Positions 1-10,509 of a stretch of 64,000 nucleotides of DNA are shown here, piece after piece. A model generated the notes under the pieces. It saw nothing but the letters and a program-made list of their open reading frames with translations, had not been told where the DNA came from and ran no database searches. Made by a program: the position numbers and the translations under genes. Source of the stretch: Bacteroidota bacterium (GTDB taxonomy: Bacteria; Bacteroidota; Bacteroidia; Bacteroidales; P3). The stretch spans positions 62,001 through 126,000 of the forward strand of contig JAFNAQ010000001.1 in the NCBI GenBank assembly GCA_017860275.1. The letters are read 5' to 3'. Within the stretch, counting starts at the first letter, position 1; each line of letters begins with the position of its first letter.

Positions 1-207
1 ATTGTTCTCGGACTGCCTTGGCAATATGTAGTTTTTGCAATGTTAATTAGATATATTTTTCAAATAATATGTTATTATCGAGCTTCTTTAGTCCTCGGTA
101 CAAAAAAAATTGCTATATTTGCCCCTTTATTTGAGTTGTTTTTCTTGTTCTATAATACTATAATAAGAATTACTACGTTGTTAACAAAAAAGAAGAGATG
201 GAAGTAA
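1..207 (+). CDS. C-terminal end of a membrane glycosyltransferase (partial)
   Basis: An open frame runs from the left edge to a TAA at 205-207 and encodes 68 residues. It has two hydrophobic stretches (around VVFAMLIRYIF and IAIFAPLFELFFLFYNTII) and ends in the basic tail TKKKRWK. A pair of terminal membrane helices followed by a short Lys/Arg-Trp tail is typical of family 2 glycosyltransferases of the Bacteroidota, whose catalytic domain would lie outside the window. The stop overlaps the start of the sigma factor by 10 bp, so the two are probably co-transcribed. The catalytic part is not visible, so the call rests on the tail alone. Confidence 0.55.
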   Translation: MVLGLPWQYVVFAMLIRYIFQIICYYRASLVLGTKKIAIFAPLFELFFLFYNTIIRITTLLTKKKRWK

Positions 208-809
208 TTACATCACAATTGACAGATAAAGCATTGAGAGATTACCAGTTAGTTTGCTTGGCAAGAGAAAATGGTGACCAGAAAGCTTATGCCGATTTGA
301 TGAATACTTATCGTGAGCCTATTTATTATATGCTACTGAAGATGACAAATAATGCAATAGATGCAGATGATTTGACATTGGAAGCATTCGGAAAGGCTTT
401 TAAATCTCTAGGGCAATATACTCCAGATTATGCTTTCTCTACTTGGTTGTTTCGTATTGCCACTAATAATTGCATAGACTTTATCCGCAAGAAAAGAACT
501 AAAACTGTTTCGATGGATAATCTTTATACAAATATTGACGGGGAGGAAATAGGTATTAATATACCTTCGGAAACTCTTGACCCTGAGGAGAAAATAATAG
601 AGAAACAGAAAATTTTATTAATGCGAGAAGTTGTTTCTCGTCTTAAACCCCATTATCGTTCTTTGGTTGAGCTAAGATATTTTGATGAACTTTCGTATGA
701 AGAAATTGCTGAAAAGCTTCAAGTTCCTATCGGGACAGTGAAGGCTAAATTGTTTCGTGCTAGAGAGTTCTTATATAATATCATAAAGAACTCAGAAGAC
801 AGAATATAA
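198..809 (+). CDS. ECF-type RNA polymerase sigma factor (sigma-70 family)
   Basis: This is a 203-residue protein with the two-domain layout of an extracytoplasmic-function sigma factor. Region 2 lies at about residues 25-100 (DADDLTLEAFGKAFKSL, then FSTWLFRIATNNCIDFIRKK), which binds core polymerase and the -10 element. Region 4 lies at about 140-195, with the helix-turn-helix SYEEIAEKLQVPIGTVKAKL that reads the -35 element. A charged linker separates them. The ATG overlaps the end of the upstream glycosyltransferase by 10 bp, which suggests translational coupling. No anti-sigma factor gene follows; the next gene is an acetyltransferase. Many Bacteroidota ECF factors are constitutive or are controlled by partners elsewhere, so its regulon cannot be named from here. 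Confidence 0.93.
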   Translation: MEVITSQLTDKALRDYQLVCLARENGDQKAYADLMNTYREPIYYMLLKMTNNAIDADDLTLEAFGKAFKSLGQYTPDYAFSTWLFRIATNNCIDFIRKKRTKTVSMDNLYTNIDGEEIGINIPSETLDPEEKIIEKQKILLMREVVSRLKPHYRSLVELRYFDELSYEEIAEKLQVPIGTVKAKLFRAREFLYNIIKNSEDRI

Positions 810-833
810 AACCCCTTCTCATAAATAAGGAAT

Positions 834-1373
834 ATGAAATTTGAAAAATTACTTCAAAGTCATTACAAAGACTTTGCAGAGATGGTATATACCAAGTCAT
901 TTCCTGAGGATGAAAGAAGAGAATTCCCTCTTATCATTGAACTATTGTCTTCAAAAAAAGAAATCTTTGAGTTTTATACATTAGTTCAAAAGAGCTCCAA
1001 CAATCCTGTGGGTATATTAAGTCTATGGAATTTCGAATCGTTTTGCTATATTGAACACTTTGCAATCGAAAAATCTCTAAGAGGCAAGTCTCTTGGCTCA
1101 AAGGCATTGAAACAATTAATGCAAAAAATAGATAAGCCTATTGTCTTAGAAGTTGAGCCTCCCACAACATTTGATGCAGCAAAGAGAATAGAATTCTACA
1201 CTAAATTTGGTTTTAGAATAATAGATAAAGAGTATATCCAACCTCCATACTCTAAGGATAAATCCTCGCTTAAGATGAAGATTATGACAAATAATAACTT
1301 GATTGAAAAGGAAATATCGTTTGAAAATATCGTAAAAATACTCTACAAAGAGGTCTATAATCAAGTACTTTAA
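834..1373 (+). CDS. GNAT family N-acetyltransferase
   Basis: This 179-residue protein has the GCN5-related acetyltransferase fold. The acetyl-CoA-binding motif A is visible at about residues 82-105 (FAIEKSLRGKSLGSKALKQL, of the R/Q-x-x-G-x-G/A type). The beta-5 region with VLEVEPP and the FYTKFGF motif follow. It would transfer an acetyl group from acetyl-CoA to an amine, but the substrate cannot be predicted. It begins 24 bp after the sigma factor on the same strand and is probably co-transcribed with it. The last 30 or so residues, rich in Asn and Ile, extend past the usual fold. The gene converges on the S46 peptidase across a palindrome array. Confidence 0.85.
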   Translation: MKFEKLLQSHYKDFAEMVYTKSFPEDERREFPLIIELLSSKKEIFEFYTLVQKSSNNPVGILSLWNFESFCYIEHFAIEKSLRGKSLGSKALKQLMQKIDKPIVLEVEPPTTFDAAKRIEFYTKFGFRIIDKEYIQPPYSKDKSSLKMKIMTNNNLIEKEISFENIVKILYKEVYNQVL

Positions 1374-1397
1374 ATCGTAGTTTTGATGTCTAAAGAA

Positions 1398-1500
1398 AAA
1401 CATCGGATGTTTGTATATGAAACATCGGATGTTTAAGGTATAAACATCCGATGTTTGAAGTGTAAACATCTGATGTTCGAGGTGCAAACATCCGATGTTT
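1398..1500. repeat. Array of five palindromes with exact 22-bp period
   Basis: Five copies of the 15-bp dyad AAACATCSGATGTTT start at 1398, 1420, 1442, 1464 and 1486, exactly 22 bp apart. Copies 1 and 2 have G at the centre, copies 3 and 5 have C, and copy 4 is AAACATCTGATGTTC. The 7-bp spacers (GTATATG, AAGGTAT, GAAGTGT, GAGGTGC) differ from one another. The array sits between the convergent ends of the acetyltransferase and the peptidase. The single central base leaves no room for an RNA loop, so a DNA dyad read by a protein dimer is more natural than a string of transcript hairpins. The role is unknown. Confidence 0.95.
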
Positions 1501-1526
1501 TTAATAGGGTATCTTTTATCCTAGAT

Positions 1527-3677
1527 TTATTTCACAAGCGTTAGTTCGTTGATAAGGTTTTTTGCTCCTGCAAATTTGTCGATAATGAACAATACGTAAC
1601 GAATATCTACATTGATACAACGTTGCAAATCAGGGTTAAATGCTATATTTCCACTCATTGCTTCCCAGTTTCCATCGAACGCTATACCTACTAATTCTCC
1701 TTTTCCATTTACAACTGGAGAACCTGAATTACCTCCTGTAATATCATTATTAGAGATAAAGGCTACTGGTACTGTGCCATTTTCTGCATATTGACCATAG
1801 TCCTTTGTGCGATAAAGTTCTTTTAATTTCGTTGGAACGGCAAATTCATCAACCTCTGGATTATCTTTCTTCATTATACCATCTAAAGTTGTGTAATAAT
1901 CGTAGATAATTCCATCCTCAGGGCGGTAGTTCTTAACTTGTCCATAGGTGTAACGAATTGTTGAGTTAGCGTTTGGAGCAAAATGTTTAGTGTTATCCAT
2001 TTCCATTACTCCCTTTACAAATAGACGATTAGCCTTATTTAGGTTTGCATAAGAAGATTGAGCTGCTGCTAGACGAGTGTTTAGGTTTTCGGTAAATTGG
2101 TTTACTAATACATACATAGGGTCGTTAGATATTTTCTCCAAGCTTAGGTTATCTAATAACTTATATACTCTTTCTTTATCTGTCATATTAGATTTCTCAA
2201 AAATCTCTTTTGCAATAAGGGTATAGTTATAGTTTTTCTTAAATGCATATTCTAAGAATTCTGGACTTTGATGTTTGAAAGGAACATTGCGGAAGAATAC
2301 ATCAAGACCTGCTGAAAGAAGTTTCTCTTCTGTGGTATAGTTATAGTCTTTAAATACATCTTCTAATGATTTTTTGATGTTTTCAGCCATTTGTTTAGCC
2401 TTATCAGAGTTACCATTCTTCTTTAGTTCTTCTTCTAAACCTCTAAAATAGCGAGCTATTGTTACAGCAGAATTTCCTCTAAAGAATGCTTCGTTTGTAT
2501 ATATTCTTAGGTAATCATATTCGTTAGCTATTGCAAAATTATCTGCCAAGTCTTTAATAACTGTGCCGTATTCTGCTTTTCTTTCTGGAGTGGCTTCAAC
2601 CCATTTAGCAAAACGATTTTCAAGTTCTTTCTTAGTATTTTGAACATCCAAGTCTTTAAGACATTTTGTTTGTCCAATATAGAATTTCCAATAGTTAGAT
2701 AGTTGTGCAAATTTAGAAGCATATTGTATTCTTACTCTTGGGTCAGCCTTCATATCTGCTTCCATTACATTTCTTAGAGCAGTACGTGCAATTACAGTCG
2801 AAGGATTAGTCACTTCTATTGCTTGCTCAACACCATAAGAGGTCAAGAAACGATCTGTAGAGCCAGGGAATCCCATAACCATTGTAAAATCATTATTCTT
2901 CACTCCTTTTATTGATATAGGTAGATGATGTTTTGGTTTTAATGGAACATTGTTTTTAGAGAATGTTGCTGGCTTACCATCTTTGTCTGTATAAACTCTA
3001 AAGATTGAGAAGTCGCCAGTATGACGTGGCCACATCCAGTTATCGGTATCTGAACCAAATTTACCTATTGATGAAGGTGGAGCACCTACCATACGAACAT
3101 CGGTAAATCTTTCGTAGATAAACATAATGTATTGGTTACCATTAAACATTGTAGCTATTTCTGCCTCGTAGTTTGTGCCTGAGATAGCTTCTTCTCTAAT
3201 CTTCTTTATGTTTTCTCTAATAATATTTGCTCTGTTTTCTTCAGAAGTCTCCTTTGTAACATTTTTCAAAACCTTATCAGTAACATCTTCCATTCTTTTA
3301 AGAAACTTAGCTGTAAGACCTGGACAAGGAAGTTCTTCTTCTTTTGAATAAGCCCAAAATCCATTCATCAAATAATCGTGTTCGATAGTTGAATGTTGTT
3401 GAATATTAGGGTATCCACAGTGGTGATTTGTAAATAACAAACCTTCCTTAGATACAATTTCTCCTGTACAACCACGTCCAAATTGAACGATTGCATCTTT
3501 CAATGAAGCTTGGTTTATATCATAGATTTGCTTTGGAGTAAGTTTTAATCCCTTATCCTTCATTTCTTTGTATGTCTGCTTATCTAAAAACATTAGAAGC
3601 CACATACCTTCGTCTGCCTTAACCATTGGGCTAAGTACAAAAATACTTGCAATAAGTACTAAGATTGTTTTTCTCAT
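1527..3677 (-). CDS. S46 family dipeptidyl-peptidase (DPP7/DPP11 type)
   Basis: This 716-residue serine exopeptidase cleaves dipeptides from the N-terminus of peptides in the periplasm. Bacteroidota that live on peptides use such enzymes for amino acid supply. A signal peptide covers about residues 1-21. The chymotrypsin-like catalytic His is in TNHHCGYPN (H86) and the nucleophile is in TGGNSGSPV (S651), followed by LVGIAFDGNWE. The residue 18 positions after the Ser is Gly (about G669). In this family Gly at that place is associated with DPP7-like hydrophobic specificity, and Arg with DPP11-like acidic specificity. Length is normal for the family (about 700-720). There is no T9SS sorting domain, so it should remain periplasmic. 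Specificity is inference from one residue. Confidence 0.95.
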   Translation of the reverse strand: MRKTILVLIASIFVLSPMVKADEGMWLLMFLDKQTYKEMKDKGLKLTPKQIYDINQASLKDAIVQFGRGCTGEIVSKEGLLFTNHHCGYPNIQQHSTIEHDYLMNGFWAYSKEEELPCPGLTAKFLKRMEDVTDKVLKNVTKETSEENRANIIRENIKKIREEAISGTNYEAEIATMFNGNQYIMFIYERFTDVRMVGAPPSSIGKFGSDTDNWMWPRHTGDFSIFRVYTDKDGKPATFSKNNVPLKPKHHLPISIKGVKNNDFTMVMGFPGSTDRFLTSYGVEQAIEVTNPSTVIARTALRNVMEADMKADPRVRIQYASKFAQLSNYWKFYIGQTKCLKDLDVQNTKKELENRFAKWVEATPERKAEYGTVIKDLADNFAIANEYDYLRIYTNEAFFRGNSAVTIARYFRGLEEELKKNGNSDKAKQMAENIKKSLEDVFKDYNYTTEEKLLSAGLDVFFRNVPFKHQSPEFLEYAFKKNYNYTLIAKEIFEKSNMTDKERVYKLLDNLSLEKISNDPMYVLVNQFTENLNTRLAAAQSSYANLNKANRLFVKGVMEMDNTKHFAPNANSTIRYTYGQVKNYRPEDGIIYDYYTTLDGIMKKDNPEVDEFAVPTKLKELYRTKDYGQYAENGTVPVAFISNNDITGGNSGSPVVNGKGELVGIAFDGNWEAMSGNIAFNPDLQRCINVDIRYVLFIIDKFAGAKNLINELTLVK

Positions 3678-3702
3678 TTTTGTGTCTATTAATTTATATT
3701 TG

Positions 3703-4173
3703 TTATTTATTTAGTCTATTTATATATTCTTCAAAATTGTATGGTTTACGTTTATATTTCTCATCATCAAACAATTCAGAAGAAATTATAAAATCAGCCG
3801 TTGAACGATTTGAAGCTGTTGGCACATTATACATTACAGCTATTCTAAGTAAAGCTTTTACGTCTACATCATGTGGTTGCTGTCCCATTGCATCCCAAAA
3901 GAAGAAAAGAAAGTCAATTTTATCTTCCGATATTAATGCTCCTAGTTGTTGGTCACCTCCTAAAGGACCTGATTTTAGTCTTTGAACTCTAATATATTCT
4001 CTGGAAGTTGGAGAAAATCCTTTATTTATTTCCTCTTCAACTAATCGTCCAGTAGTACCTGTGCATATTAGGCTATGCTTGATTAATTTCTTTTTATTGA
4101 AAGCAACCCATTCTACTAGGTCATCTTTACAGCTATCGTGTGCCACTAAGGCAATTGTGTATGGTTTTTTCAT
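3703..4173 (-). CDS. mgsA: Methylglyoxal synthase
   Basis: This 156-residue cytosolic enzyme converts dihydroxyacetone phosphate to methylglyoxal and phosphate (EC 4.2.3.3), a bypass of lower glycolysis that relieves sugar-phosphate stress. Family motifs are clear: ALVAHDSCK at the N-terminus, the phosphate-binding [20 protein letters not shown] with a catalytic Asp, the [12 protein letters not shown] block, and [13 protein letters not shown] near the end. Length matches the family (about 150). The start codon overlaps the stop of the TamB-like gene as ATGA (4170-4173), so translation is probably coupled, an odd partnership between a metabolic and an envelope gene. The peptidase gene follows 25 bp downstream. 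Confidence 0.97.
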   Translation of the reverse strand: MKKPYTIALVAHDSCKDDLVEWVAFNKKKLIKHSLICTGTTGRLVEEEINKGFSPTSREYIRVQRLKSGPLGGDQQLGALISEDKIDFLFFFWDAMGQQPHDVDVKALLRIAVMYNVPTASNRSTADFIISSELFDDEKYKRKPYNFEEYINRLNK

Positions 4174-7100
4174 TTTAGTATATTGTTTTTTCTTTTGGCT
4201 TTAAAAACATCAGCAAAACTTTCGTATTCTTTTCTATATGTTATACCTACTCCTTGTGTATATGGTGTGATATTATATTTTGTAAAGTCATTCGCATTGG
4301 ATTTATTAAATACCTTGAAACGGAAATTTTCTGTAAACTTATATTCAGCATTTATATCTCCAATAAACGACGATGCACCATCTGGTTGATTTTGTACCTT
4401 CCCTCCAATTGCAACATCTCCATCAATTACCCATCTACCGATATTCTTTGAAAACTTAAATCCAATTTGATCAGTTACAATTTCATTCCCTGGAGTATAA
4501 TTCACTCCTATATCCACAAATTTTATCATATTTGTTAACATTCCTGCTACTTGCCCAAAGGCTAATTCAAAAGCAGATGAAGTTAGATCAGTGTCTTTAA
4601 AATTATCCCTAGCTTCTCCACTACTTTTATAGAATTGACGCATTAAAAGTAATGATGCTGTTTGTTCTAACATAACTTTCTCGTCATTTCTATCAATACT
4701 CATAAAAAGTTTTTCTACAGTTTGTGCATCTGTATTAGGAAGTCGAATATCAAATTTTGGTTTTGGATTCATCATGTTTCCAGTAATCATAATCACACTC
4801 TGCACATCAACTGGCTTAGAATAATCCAAACCTAGAATTGGTGCAAGAGAAGCCTTGGTCTTATATATTGCTTGTGCGTCTATAATACCATCTGCTGGAG
4901 AACCATTCCATTGTATTTTCCCTCCTTTTTCTAGTATAAAGGTTTTATCCATAAGATTTACTATAGACATATTAAATACTCCATTACTTATTTCAATCCC
5001 CCCATACATATTAAATTTACCCTTATCGTCAATATCAATCTTTAACTCCCCTTCTCCTGAGGCTGTCAAATCTCCAGATAGACTCGTAAAATTCATAGGC
5101 AAAGAAATTTCTGCATTTGGATTAACTAATAAGTTTACATTTATTTTATACTCAATAGCCTTTTTGTCTGGCTTAATTTTTGCAATGATAACTGTATCAA
5201 TCTTCTGAACTACATGATTGTTTACAAACTGAATAAATGAATTCTGTGATACTTTGGTCTTACTTGATATTGGTATTATTAATTTAGTCCCTTTTTCTGT
5301 CTTTGCTGCAACGTCAATATTTAAAAAATTAAGGTCACCCTTAATTGTCGCTTTAGCCGAAGCATATGCTGTACCATAATACATTTGACCTGAAGAAGCA
5401 TTTGTATTTAAAATTCTTATCTTATCTGCATTTGCACTAAGATTAATATTGAAATCTTCAAAATTATGATGTTCTATATTGCCATTTATTACTAATGAAT
5501 GTTTTTGCTCGTCTAGCAGTTTGAAGTTTTTCAGAATAAATTTATTATTAACCATCTTTATCGAATCTGAAAAATAATACTTCGTATTAATCATGTCTAT
5601 TTTTAAAACCCCATCCTTGCAAAAAAGATTACCATTTATTTGTGGTTGTTTAAATGGTCCTGTTACTTTAATATTATTAGCACTTATCAGCCCTTTTACT
5701 TCAGAAGAAAAACTTGAAAGGTAATTTTGAATTATATTAAGATTGAAATTTTTCAAACTTACATTTAGATTTAAGTTATTTCTAATGTTTTCTGGGTATA
5801 TGTACCCTTTTATAGATAAAGGCATATTTTGCGAGCCAACATTGCCCTTATATAGTATATTAAAGTCAACAAAGTACTCATCTACAGACAATGTATTACT
5901 AATATTAATATTTGCTCTACCTAGAAAATTATTATTTAACTCTAGACTATCTATTACTAGATTACTTGTAAATGAGAGATTATCTAACACATTCTTTAAT
6001 ATTACTTTCTCATTTAATCTCCCCTTAAAATTGAGCCCTGTATTCTTAATAAGAGGATTAAATAATTGTAAGTCAACATTATTAAAGGATATTTCCAGTT
6101 TATCTTTATCTTGATCTGAAAGAATTCCATTAATACTAATATTCTCATTTTTTTGATATAACATTAGATTGAGAATAGCAACTTTATCTCCGTTAAAACT
6201 GATTATATGATTATCATTTATATAAGTTCTATTTCCCAAAAGCTCTATTTCCGAATTTTCAAAACCTCCTTGTAGGCTTTCTCCTGTAATTATTGATTTG
6301 AATTTTAGTCTTCCCTCGGTTGCGTTATTAACCAACTTATCAGAAAATAGTAGTAAGAAATCTAGTTTTTCATAATTACTAGTAATATCTAATTCAATAT
6401 TTTTTATATATAGACTATCTGAAATATTAAAGTTAGAACAATGAATATTTGTATTTAGGTCTTTAGCATTAACATGTGATTCTAGATTTATATTGTCAAA
6501 CACTAGATTTCCTATGTTTATCTTTTTGGCTCCAATATTTAGCGTAAATTTTTCTCTATTATTTAACTTGCAATAAATTATAGAATTATTACTTACTGCT
6601 ATCGATGGTGAGTAAAGGTCAAATATTGGCTGAGAGTTTTTTATTGTTGCTGACAATTCAAAGTCTGAATTATTTTGAGGAAATTCAAATTTTAGATTTT
6701 CTTGTGGAATTTCTCCCTCTTTCTTTAATCCTTTAAAATTAAAGTTTGGGATATATGTCTTGATTATCCATGCAAAATCTTTTCCGATATCTACAAAATT
6801 GTATTTTCCAACAAGAAGTAAATCTATTATATCAGAATTTATTTTTAAACTATTTATCGAATTATTATTACTTAATTCAGCATCGAAACGTTTTACAAAA
6901 AAGATTTTTTCAGATAAGTTGAATCTCAAATCCCTCAAACTAATATTACCAGATAAATTATTTGGATTGAGGTCTCTTATATCTGCTTTAATTTTTCCGG
7001 AGAAAGTTGTAGTTGTATCTGAGAAACTAAATAGTTTTAATTCATTAGGATTTATATTTGAAATATCAGCATCAACAAATAGTTTCATTTTTTCATCTAA

Positions 7101-8657
7101 AATAAAATTTGTATTCGCATTCATTGTTAATGCATCATCATCAACTGAACAATATGCAGCAATTTCTTTTCCTAACATATTTCCATTTAAGGAAATGGTA
7201 TCATAGATATGATCTAATAGTTTAATATTCTTGAAGTTTGCAATTAGGTTTGCTTCTAAATTATCTAGATTATTTCCACTAACATCTGCAATTGCATTAA
7301 ATCCAGAAGTAGAAAGCCAAGGCATATCCAATAATTTACCTACATCAAAATTCAACGTATTCAATTTTGCAGAATAGGATGTTTGCTCTCCACTAGGAAA
7401 AGAACTTCCAATTATATCTAATTCCCCTATCTCTGAGCTTATTTTTGCAGCGCCCTCAAACTCCTTAATTAATCCTTTAAATGTTCCAACCATTTTAACC
7501 TTACCTAGCTTTGAGACCATTTTTGGAATTGGAAGATTCTCTAACATATAGCCTAATTTCATAGACTTATAATCTTCCCATGAAGTTCTTATTTCTTGTA
7601 CATCAATATTATATACTGTTTTTTCAGAGTTTGGCAGTCCTATCAATGAACCTTTACCCTTTATATAAGTATCCTTACCTGCAGATATTTCTAATCTTTC
7701 GCAATATAGTTCAGAAACTTTTCCATGAAACTTAGTATTGATATTTGCTTTCTGCTCAAAACCCTTAATTACATCAGCCCAATAGGTTGCATCTTTCATC
7801 CCTGCAATACTTCCTTTTTTAATCTCTCCTTCACAATACACTGAATCGATAAAATGAGAATAAGTTCCCCAAAATGTGGTAACCATCTTCGCATCAAAAA
7901 GTAATTTTGAGTTAGAAGTTTCTATTATTGCATCCTTTGCTATCATAGTTTTTGGACAGATGATAAATTCTCCTGCTATTTTTTTAACATCAAACCCACT
8001 ACTTTCTTTAGCTGCAAAATCTAGTATCTTTACACTTATTGAATCATTTGCTACAACAATATTTCTAAAATCACAATTTACATTTTTGAATTGCATATTA
8101 TTTACGGCAACACGATAACTTGGGTATATAGTTTTATTATCCTTTAGTTGAAGAGAAAAATTTAGATTTTCAAATTTGCACTGATCTGCATTAATAATGA
8201 ATAGCTTTGATTTTTTCTCCTTTGGCTTATTAGATTTAAAATAATCAATAATAAAACTGAAATTAAGTTTATTATTTTCTATTACACAATTAAAATTTGT
8301 GTTTTGAAGTAAAACTGATTTTACTTTTATCCCATTAGCATTTGGAAAACCATTTAATCGAACGAGGATATTTTCTGATAACAAAATTGTGTCACCTTTT
8401 CTATCGGATAAGAAAACATTATGAATAGCTACGCGATCAAAAATATTAATATTCACTGCACCAATTCTTACTTGAGTCTTCCACTCTTTTGAGAAATAAT
8501 CTGCAAGCTTTGCTGCTGCAATGGACTGAAAAGTTGAAGTATTAATTAATGCTATAAGAAAATAAATTGTAACAAAAATAATAACCAAGCAATATGAAAA
8601 TGCTTTCAATATCTTTTTAATTAGCTTATTATTATTTGATGATTTATCCAAATTCAT
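4170..8657 (-). CDS. TamB-like translocation/assembly module protein (DUF490)
   Basis: This very large envelope protein (1,495 residues) has one N-terminal membrane anchor at about residues 17-41 ([20 protein letters not shown]). A long, repetitive, beta-rich region of alternating hydrophobic and polar residues follows. The conserved C-terminal TamB/DUF490 domain covers roughly the last 400 residues and includes [52 protein letters not shown] and the closing [18 protein letters not shown]. TamB proteins form a hydrophobic groove from inner to outer membrane and are linked to outer-membrane protein assembly and phospholipid transport. It is the first gene of a minus-strand unit with mgsA. Bacteroidota copies of this length are usual. 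The exact cargo is not predictable. Confidence 0.9.
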   Translation of the reverse strand: MNLDKSSNNNKLIKKILKAFSYCLVIIFVTIYFLIALINTSTFQSIAAAKLADYFSKEWKTQVRIGAVNINIFDRVAIHNVFLSDRKGDTILLSENILVRLNGFPNANGIKVKSVLLQNTNFNCVIENNKLNFSFIIDYFKSNKPKEKKSKLFIINADQCKFENLNFSLQLKDNKTIYPSYRVAVNNMQFKNVNCDFRNIVVANDSISVKILDFAAKESSGFDVKKIAGEFIICPKTMIAKDAIIETSNSKLLFDAKMVTTFWGTYSHFIDSVYCEGEIKKGSIAGMKDATYWADVIKGFEQKANINTKFHGKVSELYCERLEISAGKDTYIKGKGSLIGLPNSEKTVYNIDVQEIRTSWEDYKSMKLGYMLENLPIPKMVSKLGKVKMVGTFKGLIKEFEGAAKISSEIGELDIIGSSFPSGEQTSYSAKLNTLNFDVGKLLDMPWLSTSGFNAIADVSGNNLDNLEANLIANFKNIKLLDHIYDTISLNGNMLGKEIAAYCSVDDDALTMNANTNFILDEKMKLFVDADISNINPNELKLFSFSDTTTTFSGKIKADIRDLNPNNLSGNISLRDLRFNLSEKIFFVKRFDAELSNNNSINSLKINSDIIDLLLVGKYNFVDIGKDFAWIIKTYIPNFNFKGLKKEGEIPQENLKFEFPQNNSDFELSATIKNSQPIFDLYSPSIAVSNNSIIYCKLNNREKFTLNIGAKKINIGNLVFDNINLESHVNAKDLNTNIHCSNFNISDSLYIKNIELDITSNYEKLDFLLLFSDKLVNNATEGRLKFKSIITGESLQGGFENSEIELLGNRTYINDNHIISFNGDKVAILNLMLYQKNENISINGILSDQDKDKLEISFNNVDLQLFNPLIKNTGLNFKGRLNEKVILKNVLDNLSFTSNLVIDSLELNNNFLGRANINISNTLSVDEYFVDFNILYKGNVGSQNMPLSIKGYIYPENIRNNLNLNVSLKNFNLNIIQNYLSSFSSEVKGLISANNIKVTGPFKQPQINGNLFCKDGVLKIDMINTKYYFSDSIKMVNNKFILKNFKLLDEQKHSLVINGNIEHHNFEDFNINLSANADKIRILNTNASSGQMYYGTAYASAKATIKGDLNFLNIDVAAKTEKGTKLIIPISSKTKVSQNSFIQFVNNHVVQKIDTVIIAKIKPDKKAIEYKINVNLLVNPNAEISLPMNFTSLSGDLTASGEGELKIDIDDKGKFNMYGGIEISNGVFNMSIVNLMDKTFILEKGGKIQWNGSPADGIIDAQAIYKTKASLAPILGLDYSKPVDVQSVIMITGNMMNPKPKFDIRLPNTDAQTVEKLFMSIDRNDEKVMLEQTASLLLMRQFYKSSGEARDNFKDTDLTSSAFELAFGQVAGMLTNMIKFVDIGVNYTPGNEIVTDQIGFKFSKNIGRWVIDGDVAIGGKVQNQPDGASSFIGDINAEYKFTENFRFKVFNKSNANDFTKYNITPYTQGVGITYRKEYESFADVFKAKRKNNILK

Positions 8658-8665
8658 TACTTTTG

Positions 8666-8696
8666 CAAATATATTACTTTTTCAACAAATATCAAG
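8666..8696 (-). promoter_or_regulatory. Putative Bacteroidota promoter for the TamB-like gene
   Basis: On the minus strand TATATTTG (8673-8666) matches the -7 consensus TAnnTTTG. CTTG at 8696-8693 lies 19 bp upstream, one mismatch from the -33 box TTTG. The -7 box ends only 8 bp before the ATG at 8657, so the transcript would have almost no leader. Confidence 0.45.
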
Positions 8697-8752
8697 GGTT
8701 AATCACACAGAGTTAATTTACAATTAACAATAGGAAATTAAGAATTAAATTT

Positions 8753-9757
8753 ATGGCTTATATTTTAGCAATAGAATCATCATGCGACGATACTTCCGCA
8801 GCAGTAATTAATGATTTCCATATATGTTCTAACATAGTTGCATCTCAAAAGGTTCATGAAAAATATGGAGGTGTTGTGCCTGAATGGGCTTCAAGAGCTC
8901 ATCAAAAAAACATTATCCCTGTTGTTGATACAGCAATTAAGGAGGCTGGCATAAAAAAATCTGATCTTTCAGCAATAGCATTCACTAGAGGTCCAGGTCT
9001 TCTAGGTTCTTTGTTAGTTGGAGTTAGTTTTGCCAAAAGCTTTGCTCGCTCGCTTGATTTACCTCTTATTGATGTGAATCATCTTGATGCTCACATACTA
9101 GCTCACTTTATTAAAGACACGCCTGAGACTAAGGTTCCTAGCTTTCCATTTATCTGTCTATTAGTTAGTGGAGGAAATACTCAACTTGTTTTAGTAAGAT
9201 CCCCATATGACATGGAGATAATTGGGAAAACAATTGACGATGCTGCTGGAGAAACAATAGATAAATCTGCAAAAATACTCGGGCTTCCTTATCCTGGTGG
9301 TCCTCATATTGATAATCTGGCAAAACAAGGCAACAAAAATGCCTTAGTTTTCTCTCATTCTAATATTCCTGGCTACGACTATAGTTTCTCTGGAGTAAAG
9401 ACAAGTATTTTATATACCCTTAGAGATAAGCTCAAAGAAAATCCTAATTTTTTAGAAGAAAACATTAATGACATTTGTGCTTCTGTTCAACATACTGTTG
9501 TAACTATCTTACTGAAAAATTTAGAAAAAGCCTTAAAGGATTATAAAGTAAAGGATATTGCAATTGCAGGAGGTGTAAGTGCAAACTCATATCTGAGAAG
9601 TGAACTTATAAATCTTGGGGGAAAATATAATCTAAATGTGTTTATTCCTCCATTCCAATATACAACAGATAATGCAGCAATGGTAGCTGTTGCAGGCTAT
9701 TATAAATTTTTGAATAATGATTTCGCAAATCTCGAACTAACAGCATACACTCGATGA
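8753..9757 (+). CDS. tsaD: tRNA N6-adenosine threonylcarbamoyltransferase TsaD
   Basis: This 334-residue enzyme transfers the threonylcarbamoyl group from threonylcarbamoyl-AMP to A37 of tRNAs that read ANN codons, as the catalytic subunit of the TsaBDE complex. The ASKHA-type ATPase fold is marked by the N-terminal ESSCDDTSAAV motif, the metal-binding HLDAHILAH block (about residue 109 onward), the LLVSGGNTQL nucleotide loop, the IDDAAGETIDKSAKILGL segment and the late IAGGVSANSYLR motif. Length is typical. It is divergent from the TamB-like gene, and its stop overlaps the shikimate kinase start by 4 bp (ATGA, 9754-9757), which indicates an operon. Confidence 0.98.
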   Translation: MAYILAIESSCDDTSAAVINDFHICSNIVASQKVHEKYGGVVPEWASRAHQKNIIPVVDTAIKEAGIKKSDLSAIAFTRGPGLLGSLLVGVSFAKSFARSLDLPLIDVNHLDAHILAHFIKDTPETKVPSFPFICLLVSGGNTQLVLVRSPYDMEIIGKTIDDAAGETIDKSAKILGLPYPGGPHIDNLAKQGNKNALVFSHSNIPGYDYSFSGVKTSILYTLRDKLKENPNFLEENINDICASVQHTVVTILLKNLEKALKDYKVKDIAIAGGVSANSYLRSELINLGGKYNLNVFIPPFQYTTDNAAMVAVAGYYKFLNNDFANLELTAYTR

Positions 9758-10260
9758 GAATATTTATTATTGGATATATGCTTTCAGGGAAAAGCACTGT
9801 AGGCAAGAAACTTGCAAATGTCCTTGGTTACGAATTTATAGATACCGATGCTTATTTTGAAGATAAATATCATGTGAATATTTCTAACTTCTTTAAGTCT
9901 TATGGTGAAGAGATGTTTAGAAAGCTCGAAAACGAGGTATTATTGGAATTACTTGAGAAGGATAATATTGTAATTTCAACAGGAGGAGGTCTCCCTTGTT
10001 TTAATAATAATATGGATACTATAAAGAAAAATGGAATTTCTTTATACTTAGAAATGTCTCCAATATCTATTCTAAACCGTCTTCAAAATTCAAAAAAAGG
10101 CCGTCCTCTACTAAAAGACAAGACTCCAGATGAGGCCTTCGATTATATTACCTCATCCCTAAAAGAAAGAGAGGTTTATTATAAACAAGCCACAATAACA
10201 ATAAGAGGAGAAAGCCCTAATATTAAAGAAATTCAAAAAGAAGTTCTTTCAATAAGATAA
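9754..10260 (+). CDS. aroK: Shikimate kinase
   Basis: This 168-residue cytosolic kinase phosphorylates shikimate to shikimate 3-phosphate with ATP in the aromatic amino acid pathway. The Walker A loop is MLSGKST at residues 9-15. FIDTDAYFE carries the Asp that binds shikimate and magnesium, and STGGGLPC is the Gly-rich substrate-binding loop. A lid Arg follows in KKGRPLL. The start codon lies inside the end of tsaD (4-bp overlap), so the two are translated together. Downstream there is no further gene on this strand; a repeat element begins within 70 bp. Confidence 0.95.
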   Translation: MRIFIIGYMLSGKSTVGKKLANVLGYEFIDTDAYFEDKYHVNISNFFKSYGEEMFRKLENEVLLELLEKDNIVISTGGGLPCFNNNMDTIKKNGISLYLEMSPISILNRLQNSKKGRPLLKDKTPDEAFDYITSSLKEREVYYKQATITIRGESPNIKEIQKEVLSIR

Positions 10261-10509
10261 TAATTCAAATACGCTTTTCACCCTAACCTACCCTAAAAGA
10301 TATTTTACCCCCTCAAGCGAGATTTGTTTTAACTAAAATCTCCATTTTGGGGCATTTCTATAACTTTTACTAGGTTTTGGTCTTAATTTTTATTAATAGT
10401 ATCAAGCCCTTAGAATCGAATCCTTGAAGACAGACCTTGGCAAGAAGAAAACGGTTCGTTAATTTCCTATAATAGATTTCCCGTTGAGGCGAAAAATGTT
10501 TCTATTAGT

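Noticed and set aside
1398-1500. Reading the array as a small CRISPR
   Set aside because: Repeats of 15 bp with 7-bp spacers are far below CRISPR dimensions, the units are palindromes with variable centres, and no cas gene is in the window.
1527-3677. Calling the S46 peptidase DPP11
   Set aside because: The residue 18 positions after the catalytic Ser is Gly rather than Arg, which speaks against the acidic-specific DPP11; I left the specificity open.
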